From an uncultured Bacteroidales bacterium (GTDB lineage Bacteria > Bacteroidota > Bacteroidia > Bacteroidales > CAIXZF01): a stretch of 38,066 bases of DNA. How positions within the stretch are numbered: the first letter of the stretch is position 1; every line of letters starts with the position of its first letter. Below the pieces are notes generated by a model. That model ran no database searches. It saw only the letters and a program-made list of their open reading frames with translations, and was not told where the DNA came from. Both the position numbers and the translations under genes were made by a program. Of the stretch, positions 1-6,714 are shown piece by piece. The stretch is from contig CAIXZF010000021.1 in NCBI GenBank assembly GCA_903923925.1, positions 1 to 38,066 on the forward strand, in the 5' to 3' direction.

Positions 1-169
1 AACAGCGGCAAAACATTGACAAAGACTATGCTTCTAACGCAAAGACATAGATCGATCTCCCAATTGTTCGATAAAAACTTTTGGGAAATTCTTTAGGGTG
101 TCCCAGTGTCGAAGTCAGGTGGCCATTGGGGAGTATGTGGAGGGAATGGTGTAGAAGGCAGAAGGTGAC
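1..169. other. Non-coding window start
   Basis: No convincing gene is visible here. A near direct repeat (caaagactatg at about 21-31, caaagacatag at about 40-50) lies near the start. Positions 153-165 read AGAAGGCAGAAGG, the exact reverse complement of two units of the 7-bp tandem array that begins at 256. The rest has no recognisable feature. Confidence 0.5.
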
Positions 170-208
170 TTAATTCTAAGTGTTAGTTTTTTAAACACTT
201 AGAATTAA
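170..208. repeat. 15-bp perfect inverted repeat (hairpin)
   Basis: The arm TTAATTCTAAGTGTT (170-184) is perfectly complementary to 194-208, with a 9-base loop (agtttttta). It lies downstream of the mevalonate operon, beyond the tandem repeat. Neither strand has a T-run directly after the stem, so it is not a textbook intrinsic terminator. It could be a factor-assisted terminator, an mRNA-stabilising hairpin, or part of a small palindromic repeat element. Confidence 0.7.
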
Positions 209-255
209 TAGAAAATAAAAAAATAAAGACGTTTAATTGGATTCTAAACTCTGCA

Positions 256-437
256 CTGCCTCCTGCCTCCTGCCTTCTGCCTCCTGCCTCCTGCCTCCTG
301 CCTCCTGCCTTCTGCCTTCTGCCTTCTGCCTTCTGCCTCCTGCCTCCTGCCTCCTGCCTCCTGCCTTCTGCCTTCTGCCTCCAGCCTTCTGCCTCCTGCC
401 TTCTGCCTTCTGCCTCCTGCCTTCTGCCTTCTGCCTA
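256..437. repeat. Heptanucleotide tandem repeat, about 26 units
   Basis: The plus strand is an almost perfect run of CTGCCTY (Y = C or T); one unit near 381-387 reads CAGCCTT. The unit is 7 bp, so every frame encodes a repeating heptapeptide and stays open. This creates false ORFs on both strands (for example 233-526 minus and 237-599 plus). The array ends within four bases of the mevalonate kinase stop codon (443-441, minus strand), so it would form the start of that mRNA's 3' untranslated region. Similar heptameric arrays are known as short tandem repeats in several bacterial groups. Units alternate irregularly between C and T, as expected from slippage plus drift. Confidence 0.93.
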
Positions 438-440
438 CCG

Positions 441-1406
441 CTAACCTGCCAGATAAACCGGAATTGTCGGAATTTTCTTTTCTTTGAGGAAGGCAAATGC
501 CTTATGATAATCGGGGGCGAAACCAATCAGAAAGCCGCCACCACCGGAACCACAAATTTTAAAATGGAAGAGTTTATTCTCAAGCGATTCTGCCCATAGA
601 GGACGCATGCCGTTGGGAATCATTGGAACAAGGTTGTTGAACTGAAAATCGGAAAGTGTTGCCAGGCTTGACCAGAAATCGGTTATTTCGCCGGTTAGCA
701 AACTGTTTATACAGCTGTTGTTAAGATCAACGAGATAGTTGCCATCTGTACTGATAGTACCGGACGGAGAAAATTTTTCGAGGAAAAGGTTTACCAGAGG
801 GTTTGTTTTTCCGGCGGTACCGGTATCAATCAGAAAGATTCCGCTGGAATCGTTTTTCCAGTTACGCGGGATACCTACCAGAGAGGGTTTCCCATTGCTG
901 GCAATATGTAATGGATATCGAAGGTAAATTCCAAGCGGATCTATCCCAGAGCTTTTCCCGTGAAAAAAGGATTCCATCTGTGAGAATACTGTTCTGAGAT
1001 CCGCAATTTCCTCGGGAGAAATCCCTCCGGATGGCGGAATTGCATTGAAAGCATACTTCCCGTAAAGCGATGCACAAACCGCACCAGAGCTGCCCAGACC
1101 ATAACTTTGCGGGATTCCTGATTCAAGATAGAGTCCATCATCAAGATCTTTCTTTAGTAAATCAAGGTTCAAAGTAGCCTTGGCCATGTCCCAGCCTGTT
1201 TGAAAATATCCGAAAAGCTCTCTGAGCATGCGGTTACTTTCTTCAGCCTGATCGAGATCGGTATATTTATCTTCCCTGATAAAACTCAGTTCTGCCTGGA
1301 AATGACTATAAGGAACACTTAATGCCGAAGATCCCAGCAAGATGGAATACTCTCCAAAAAGAAGCAATTTTGAATAGTAGGATTGATTTCTATGCATCAT
1401 CTTCAT
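441..1406 (-). CDS. mvk: Mevalonate kinase
   Basis: This 321-aa GHMP-family kinase phosphorylates mevalonate to 5-phosphomevalonate in the cytosol. The N-terminal strand has [11 protein letters not shown] (residues 13-23). The ATP-binding glycine loop is [14 protein letters not shown] (96-109), and HGKSSGIDP (149-157) carries the expected catalytic Asp (D156). A C-terminal GHMP glycine motif [12 protein letters not shown] lies near residues 285-296. The start at 1406 leaves 9 bp after the diphosphomevalonate decarboxylase stop; M3/M4 are close alternatives. It is the last gene of the mevalonate operon. The 7-bp repeat array starts right after its TAG stop, and a second in-frame TAG follows. 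Confidence 0.88.
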   Translation of the reverse strand: MKMMHRNQSYYSKLLLFGEYSILLGSSALSVPYSHFQAELSFIREDKYTDLDQAEESNRMLRELFGYFQTGWDMAKATLNLDLLKKDLDDGLYLESGIPQSYGLGSSGAVCASLYGKYAFNAIPPSGGISPEEIADLRTVFSQMESFFHGKSSGIDPLGIYLRYPLHIASNGKPSLVGIPRNWKNDSSGIFLIDTGTAGKTNPLVNLFLEKFSPSGTISTDGNYLVDLNNSCINSLLTGEITDFWSSLATLSDFQFNNLVPMIPNGMRPLWAESLENKLFHFKICGSGGGGFLIGFAPDYHKAFAFLKEKKIPTIPVYLAG

Positions 1407-1415
1407 TGCGCAAAA

Positions 1416-2540
1416 TTAACAGAGATTTAATACACCTGAAAATAATCTTTCAGGTCCCTTCCCGCCATGATCAAAAATCACCCGGTTTTTCTCACAAAGA
1501 GGAGCCAGATTTTCATTTATATATTTCCCGGCTTCCACTGAATGAGAAGCAGGATACAGTAAATGAACATTCGGACCTGCATCGAGTGTAAAGAAGAGTG
1601 GAAGCCCAGACTGCCTTGCCTTCCGAATCTGATGAATAAGCTCGACGGTTCCTGGAGCCATTAGAATAGTGCCGGTTTCAGCACTCATTATCAGGGCATG
1701 CAGGCTGAGTGCTTCGTTTTCTACTATGCCTGAAAGTTTTTCAATATCGCCTTGCTGTAAGGCAGAAAGAACATTCTGAATATTCTGATTTGCCTGTGCT
1801 ATTCGCGCCTTTGAATAGGGATGAATATTCATCTGACTATGGCCGGCAGTACTTGCCAGACTTTTCGGCTCCGAAGAAACCATCAGAATAGCATCGCATA
1901 AGCCTGTAAAATATGGATGAACACTACTATTTATTTCAACAGCAAAATAATCCGAAGAACCACTTACCAAACCAGTTTCGCCCCAGAGAGAATACCCGGG
2001 AACAACAGAACGACAAGCACTGCCTGAACCTATTCTGGCGGCAAATGAAGCCAATTGACGGAATTTATCATTATCAACAGGCATATTTAATACCGAATAT
2101 GCAATATCCAGCAAACAGAGCGCAAAAGCGCTTATTCCTGAGGCCGAAGAAGCGATTCCTGCTGAATGGGGAAAAGTATTCCGTGTTTCAATTTCAAATG
2201 CAAAGGCTGAAAGTTCATGAATTTCGGCGCTTACCCAGTTTAATAAGGTCTGTAGCTTAGGAATAAACGGATGATTTGGATCCTTGTTTAAGGTTTTAAT
2301 CCCACTTTTCATGTCTGCGGGAATTGCCTTCACTGAAGTTTCAGTATAGGCCTCAGTGAGCGTCAGACTTAAAGAAGGATTCGCTGGCAATTGCTGGCCT
2401 TTTTTGCCCCAATATTTCACAAGAGCTATATTCGAGGGGCTTTTCCACGAACTCTCGAAGGCTTTTGACAAATTTTCAGTTGCCTCTAAATTATCATTTC
2501 TGAATATCGAAAATAAAGTTTCGTTCATGCTTAAATGCAA
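1416..2540 (-). CDS. mvaD: Diphosphomevalonate decarboxylase
   Basis: This GHMP-superfamily enzyme carries out the ATP-dependent decarboxylation of mevalonate 5-diphosphate to isopentenyl diphosphate. Signature motifs are SNIALVKYWGK (36-46), FPHSAGIASSASG (123-135, the phosphate loop), ARIGSGSACRS (168-178) and TLDAGPN (318-324) with the catalytic Asp D320. The length (374 aa) is somewhat above the usual 320-350, mostly from the N-terminus. The start at 2540 overlaps the upstream kinase gene by 10 bp. An internal ATG at 2528 (MNETLF) would instead begin just after that gene's stop codon, and both starts are plausible. Tight spacing indicates co-transcription and probably coupled translation. 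Confidence 0.92.
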   Translation of the reverse strand: MHLSMNETLFSIFRNDNLEATENLSKAFESSWKSPSNIALVKYWGKKGQQLPANPSLSLTLTEAYTETSVKAIPADMKSGIKTLNKDPNHPFIPKLQTLLNWVSAEIHELSAFAFEIETRNTFPHSAGIASSASGISAFALCLLDIAYSVLNMPVDNDKFRQLASFAARIGSGSACRSVVPGYSLWGETGLVSGSSDYFAVEINSSVHPYFTGLCDAILMVSSEPKSLASTAGHSQMNIHPYSKARIAQANQNIQNVLSALQQGDIEKLSGIVENEALSLHALIMSAETGTILMAPGTVELIHQIRKARQSGLPLFFTLDAGPNVHLLYPASHSVEAGKYINENLAPLCEKNRVIFDHGGKGPERLFSGVLNLC

Positions 2541-3517
2541 ATAGTATTAAATGTAAACAACTGCCGCACACCTTTGGATGCAAGCAATGCTTGAATTTCT
2601 TCAAAACTCATATCAGAAACGAACATAGCGAAGTCGCCACCCCAGGCTCCCAATGATTTGACTGCAAAAGGCAAACCTGCAAACCTTTGTTCTCCAACTT
2701 TCTGCTTACCAATAACTTCTGAAATTATTTGTTCATGTTCGAGTATTGTTTCCTTCAGATAATCATAAGATGAAGCGGTACAAATCGCCTTCGACAGCTC
2801 CGAAATTCTCAGGATAAAATCCGGATTTACAATTCCGGATTTAAGATATTTATTTACTTCGGCCACACTATCCTGTTTATTTCCCAGGTATCCGAAATAT
2901 GCATAATTTCTGAGCGCAAGACCAGGTGTTGCCTGGCTCACTTCATATCGTATTTGATACGGCAGACTGCACTCTTTCTCCAGCAATTTATAGAAAAATG
3001 GCTCAGACTGAGTTGCACTCACAACATCATAGCCTGAACCCTTAGATACTTTACAAAAAAGGCTGAATACGTCAATATCAGCCCATTGAGCCAGCAATGA
3101 GAGCAAGGTTGAACTGCTTCCCATCCCCCATTCGAGCGGGTAATCTGCATAAATATAAACAATTGCTCCTGTAAAAGGAGCTTTTGGCTCTTTGGCACTA
3201 AAGAATGGAAAATGTTGATTGATAGTTTTGATCAACCTGAGTAATTCGCTGATAAACTGAAACTTAGGTAACATATCATCTCCCGGCTGATCCCTTTGTA
3301 AGATTGAAAACGTAAGCGGATCGAATTCGCCTGAAAGCCAGACACCGTTAGAATCTTCACTAATCCACCTGATAACAGGTTCAGCGACAGGCGTAACTCG
3401 CATACGCTGTCCGAACTTCAATGGCAAAGCCAGTGCAAGTGCAGAATGCAGAACAAGATATTCGCCTGTTATCAGCAGCTTGCCATTGGCTTTGAAATCA
3501 GCTGATTGTACCATCAA
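2531..3517 (-). CDS. GHMP kinase, probable phosphomevalonate kinase role (GYDIA-type)
   Basis: The 328-aa protein has GHMP features: KLLITGEYLVLH (13-24), glycine loop PLEWGMGSSSTL (127-138), and GSGYDVV (160-166), matching the 'GYDIA' signature used to name a Bacteroidota GHMP kinase family. It sits exactly where the operon needs an enzyme for 5-phosphomevalonate to mevalonate diphosphate: mevalonate kinase, decarboxylase, HMG-CoA reductase and IPP isomerase are all present, but no canonical phosphomevalonate kinase is. The assignment to that step is inference from position and fold. Its start overlaps the HMG-CoA reductase stop by 20 bp (M2 at 3514 is equivalent), and its 3' end overlaps or abuts mvaD. 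Confidence 0.75.
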   Translation of the reverse strand: MMVQSADFKANGKLLITGEYLVLHSALALALPLKFGQRMRVTPVAEPVIRWISEDSNGVWLSGEFDPLTFSILQRDQPGDDMLPKFQFISELLRLIKTINQHFPFFSAKEPKAPFTGAIVYIYADYPLEWGMGSSSTLLSLLAQWADIDVFSLFCKVSKGSGYDVVSATQSEPFFYKLLEKECSLPYQIRYEVSQATPGLALRNYAYFGYLGNKQDSVAEVNKYLKSGIVNPDFILRISELSKAICTASSYDYLKETILEHEQIISEVIGKQKVGEQRFAGLPFAVKSLGAWGGDFAMFVSDMSFEEIQALLASKGVRQLFTFNTICI

Positions 3518-4814
3518 GGAAATTTTTAACAGCTGCGAAGCTAACTTTTTTTCCCTGAAAAAATGACATCGCCTCCTGACGCTGTTTCGGTGTAGCTCCT
3601 AAAGCATTGAAGATGTTGGTGAGGTGCAGCTGCATATGTCCTTTTTGAATCCCTGTTGTGATCAGGTTCTGAACAGCTGAGAAATTACTCGCCAGGCCAA
3701 CAGAAGCAATTATTCCCATTAATTCAGCTGAGGAAGGATGGCCAAGAATTTCAAGCGATTTTTTTGCCATCGGATGCAGATTGGTAATGCCACCAATAGT
3801 ACCAACAGCCAAAGGAATAGTAAGAGATACCGCAATACTGTTTCCTTCGAGAACGCAAGAACTCAGGCTTCGGTATTGGCCGTCTCTTGCGGCATAAGCA
3901 TGCGCCGCAGCTTCAGCTGCACGAAAGTCGTTGCCAGTGGCAATTAATACCGAATCCACACCATTCATAATGCCTTTGTTATGTGTAACAGCCCTGTAAA
4001 TATTGGTGCGGGCAATCTGATACGCAAGGAGCATTTTCTCTGCAAATGCCTGGGGAGTCAAGCCGCCGGTTATTCCGGCCAGGTTTTTTACAGGACAACG
4101 AACCTCCACAGTGATGGTGCAATTTTCAACATAATTGCTCAGGATTGACATTACAATTCTGCATTCAGCATCATCAGTTGTTTTACCCTTATTAAGTCCG
4201 GAATCAAGAATCTGGGCCAGTTCTTCAAGGCAGGTATTAATGAAATTCGCACCCATTGAGTTCACCGTATCAAACTCAACAACAAGGCGATAGAGGTTGT
4301 CGATACTGTCCCTGTCGTCAGTTAGCCCGAGTGAAGTTATTCCTCCACCGCGCTGAACCATACTTGCAGTAACGAGCCTGGTGCCGGAGATCAGCTTTTT
4401 TTTCAGCTCCGGCCATTGCGAATATAAGGATTCCGGGTCAGCAAACCATTGAAAATAAACATGTCCCAGCTTAGTCGTAGAAATTTCTTTTACATTAAAT
4501 CCTCCACGTTCTGCCCAAAATCTGGCACTGCTGGCAGCAGCTGCAACAACCGAACTTTCTTCAATAACCATAGGCACATGGTAAACATTCCCGTTTACAA
4601 CTACATTCGGTGCAATTCCAAATGGCAGATGATAGGCGCTTACTGTATTCTCACTTAAATCCATAAACAGTTCGCGACGTGCACTATCTTTTACAATAAA
4701 CGCAGCCATTTCCAACTCAGCTGAGTCCGGTTCATCACAAAGATTCGCAACAAGCTTCCGCTTTTCAGATTCAGTTAATTTTGAGAACCCCTTATACACC
4801 TGTCCTTTCATCAT
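3498..4814 (-). CDS. mvaA: Hydroxymethylglutaryl-CoA reductase, class II
   Basis: This enzyme reduces HMG-CoA to mevalonate, the committed step of the pathway. The 438-aa length and lack of membrane segments fit the soluble class II enzyme. Motifs are ENTVSAYHLPFGIAPN (55-70), MVQRGGG (152-158), NSMGANFIN (185-193), HNKGIMNG (278-285), IATGND (291-296), GTIGGITNLHPMAK (338-351) and IQKGHMQLH (389-397). The expected catalytic set is present: Glu 85/86, Lys 280, Asp 296 and His 393, with spacing like the Pseudomonas mevalonii enzyme. Class II enzymes are often called degradative, but the biosynthetic neighbours show that this one makes mevalonate. The start lies 58 bp after the fni stop; M2 is an equally possible start. 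Confidence 0.93.
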   Translation of the reverse strand: MMKGQVYKGFSKLTESEKRKLVANLCDEPDSAELEMAAFIVKDSARRELFMDLSENTVSAYHLPFGIAPNVVVNGNVYHVPMVIEESSVVAAAASSARFWAERGGFNVKEISTTKLGHVYFQWFADPESLYSQWPELKKKLISGTRLVTASMVQRGGGITSLGLTDDRDSIDNLYRLVVEFDTVNSMGANFINTCLEELAQILDSGLNKGKTTDDAECRIVMSILSNYVENCTITVEVRCPVKNLAGITGGLTPQAFAEKMLLAYQIARTNIYRAVTHNKGIMNGVDSVLIATGNDFRAAEAAAHAYAARDGQYRSLSSCVLEGNSIAVSLTIPLAVGTIGGITNLHPMAKKSLEILGHPSSAELMGIIASVGLASNFSAVQNLITTGIQKGHMQLHLTNIFNALGATPKQRQEAMSFFQGKKVSFAAVKNFLDGTIS

Positions 4815-4872
4815 TTATCCTTTTTGAAAATCTATTCGTCAATTGTGAATAATGGCATTTCAATTTACTGTA

Positions 4873-5865
4873 TTACCTGGGAACAAGATATGCTTTTGCA
4901 AAGTTGAGTCCTTCAATTTGCTGCTCAATAAAGTATTTAAGTTCATTATAGTCGTTGCGTGCGTATTTCAGAAAGGAGGATGCCTGTCCAAAAACTGCAG
5001 GCAACTTACTTTTCGAAAGATAATAATAGCCGTCGAGGAAAGAATTCACACCACCTGAGATTATTAACTGCCGGCAATTTACATCCCGATCATTTTCAAC
5101 GATTTCATTTATTACTGACAGCATGTTTTCTGCCGTATGTCCAATAAAAGAAAGCGGGCCAAAGAGTTCCTGCTGCTGAGGATTGCTTCGCGACAATTCG
5201 ATTTTTGCGAAATTAGTGCCACCGAAAGCTGCAAATTCAAAGGCAGCGATTTTCAGCTTTAACACCCTGCGGATACTTTCCGGGCCCATTCCCTGGCCAA
5301 CTTCCTTAACAATTACCTTCATATCGGTATTTTCGAGAAACTCCTGAATTGTATCAACAGGAGGCCGGCTGATTTCGTCTCCTTCTTCCTGAAGCCATTC
5401 CTGCATAGGGTTAACATGAATTATAAGCCCATCGGCTTTAAGTCTGCCTACAAGGTCGTAAAGTTTGTTAGCTGAACCCTCAGCCAGCATATGTTCAAGC
5501 TGGGCAATTCCGATATTGGCAAAAAACGGCAAATCATTGCCAATTATTTCACGCATATCGAAATCGGGCAGATGCCCCGGATTATCAAGCAGGATTCTGC
5601 AGGAGCCGAGGCCCATTCCCATACCGAATTCCCTGCAGGCAAGTGCAAGATTTGTGTTGATTGCGCGGGCAAGCTCAGTGCCACCCGTCATGCTGGATAC
5701 CCACATCGGTACCCTGAGTTTCTTCCCCAGGAAACTAATTTCTGGCCATTCACCTTTTCCTTGATACCCAATAAGTGGCTCATAATTAAAACGGGGATCG
5801 GCATGTTCTTTCGAAATCTGTGATAAAAAGGCAAGGTTGATATGATCTTTTTTCCGGGCTTCCAT
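4873..5865 (-). CDS. fni: Type 2 isopentenyl-diphosphate delta-isomerase (FMN-dependent)
   Basis: This TIM-barrel flavoenzyme interconverts isopentenyl and dimethylallyl diphosphate and needs FMN and NAD(P)H. The 330-aa protein has RKKDHINLA (4-12), SSMTGGT (57-63, flavin site), HVNPMQE (150-156, substrate and metal site), VKEVGQG (186-192), FGGTNFAKIE (214-223) and ISGGV (269-273, FMN phosphate). Some positions depart from common forms, for example GLGSCR (85-90) where many members have GVGSQR, and AAFGGTNF in the loop that often reads GxGGTS. First gene of the mevalonate operon, with a good promoter upstream at 5902-5933. Confidence 0.92.
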   Translation of the reverse strand: MEARKKDHINLAFLSQISKEHADPRFNYEPLIGYQGKGEWPEISFLGKKLRVPMWVSSMTGGTELARAINTNLALACREFGMGMGLGSCRILLDNPGHLPDFDMREIIGNDLPFFANIGIAQLEHMLAEGSANKLYDLVGRLKADGLIIHVNPMQEWLQEEGDEISRPPVDTIQEFLENTDMKVIVKEVGQGMGPESIRRVLKLKIAAFEFAAFGGTNFAKIELSRSNPQQQELFGPLSFIGHTAENMLSVINEIVENDRDVNCRQLIISGGVNSFLDGYYYLSKSKLPAVFGQASSFLKYARNDYNELKYFIEQQIEGLNFAKAYLVPR

Positions 5866-5901
5866 AGTTTAATCTACTGGTTCAGGTAAGCGAATTTGCG
5901 A

Positions 5902-5933
5902 CAAAAATACGCCAGCAACATTTGAATTTCAAA
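5902..5933 (-). promoter_or_regulatory. Promoter of the mevalonate operon
   Basis: Read on the minus strand, the sequence is TTTG (5933-5930), 20 bp, then TATTTTTG (5909-5902). This matches the Bacteroidota consensus -33 TTG/TTTG and -7 TAnnTTTG with ideal spacing. The predicted transcription start is around 5895, about 30 bases before the fni ATG at 5865. It is prediction only, but the match is exact. Confidence 0.65.
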
Positions 5934-5980
5934 ATAATAATTGGAACAGCTGCGAATATGCGTAATTTTAAGCAGAAATT

Positions 5981-6610
5981 ATGCATGAAGCCTGGGAATT
6001 TTTAAAACATCTGGTAAATCCGGAGAGTATAATCCACTATGGAGGATTATACCTTCTGCTGTTTGTAATTTTTGCAGAAACAGGATTGCTGGTGGGTTTT
6101 TTTCTCCCGGGTGATTCCTTATTGTTTACTGCAGGTTTATTTTGTGCAACCGGAATCCTGAATATCCATTTTTACCTGCTTCTCTTGCTCATTATGATTG
6201 CGGCTATTGCAGGAAACACGGCTGGTTATATTTTTGGGTGGAGAGTAGGCGTTTTGTTATATAAGCGAAAAAACTCCTGGTTGTTTAAGCAGACTCACCT
6301 TCAGATGGGCAAAGATTTTTACGAGAAAAACGGTGGTGTAGCAATAGTATTAAGCAGATTCCTGCCTATATTCAGAACCTTTGCACCCATTGTTGCAGGA
6401 ATTGTACGACAGGATTTGAGATTATTTATGCTCTATAATGTCCTGGGAGCCATTTTATGGATAGGAAGCCTGACAACAGCAGGTTACGTGCTGGGAATTA
6501 TTGTTCCGGGAATTGAAGAGTATTTAAAATACATTATTCTCTTCCTTATTGCAGCGACAAGTATACCATTGATTTACAAGTACTTAAAATCAACAGATAA
6601 AAGAGATTAA
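5981..6610 (+). CDS. DedA family membrane protein
   Basis: The 209-aa integral membrane protein belongs to the DedA/VTT family, whose characterised members transport lipids across the inner membrane (for example undecaprenyl-phosphate flippases). Visible signatures are ETGLLVGFFLPGDSLL (about 32-47), a second re-entrant-type segment AGNTAGYIFGWRVG, and FYEKNGGVAIVLSRFLPIFR followed by TFAPIVAGI, which contains the conserved Arg-x-Leu-Pro-x-x-Arg region. Four to five hydrophobic stretches follow. It diverges from the mevalonate operon, with 115 bp between start codons. A weak promoter (TTG at 5941, 19 bp, TAATTTTA at 5963-5970) would give a very short leader. The substrate cannot be read from sequence. 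Confidence 0.85.
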   Translation: MHEAWEFLKHLVNPESIIHYGGLYLLLFVIFAETGLLVGFFLPGDSLLFTAGLFCATGILNIHFYLLLLLIMIAAIAGNTAGYIFGWRVGVLLYKRKNSWLFKQTHLQMGKDFYEKNGGVAIVLSRFLPIFRTFAPIVAGIVRQDLRLFMLYNVLGAILWIGSLTTAGYVLGIIVPGIEEYLKYIILFLIAATSIPLIYKYLKSTDKRD

Positions 6611-6617
6611 AAGCAGT

Positions 6618-6706
6618 GGTTCTGTTTCAGGATATTGTAGGTTATTTTCAACTTGAAGTTCAGAAATAATTATTTTATTGATTCTACAATATTCTGAAAC
6701 ATAACC
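6618..6706. terminator. Long imperfect stem-loop between convergent genes
   Basis: Arms 6618-6640 and 6684-6706 are complementary at 21 of 23 positions, separated by 43 bases that include a small AACTTGAAGTT palindrome. The structure lies between the stop codons of the DedA gene (plus) and the histidine kinase (minus). It is positioned to end or protect transcripts from both sides. There is no strong T-run, so mRNA 3'-end stabilisation is as likely as intrinsic termination. Confidence 0.5.
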
Positions 6707-6714
6707 AAAGCAGT

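Noticed and set aside
256-437. CRISPR array
   Set aside because: The units are contiguous 7-mers with no spacers, and no cas genes are present.
233-599. ORFs on both strands through the 7-bp repeat (97 and 120 aa)
   Set aside because: A 7-bp unit without stops stays open in every frame. The product is a simple repeated heptapeptide, and both ORFs overlap the well-supported mevalonate kinase.
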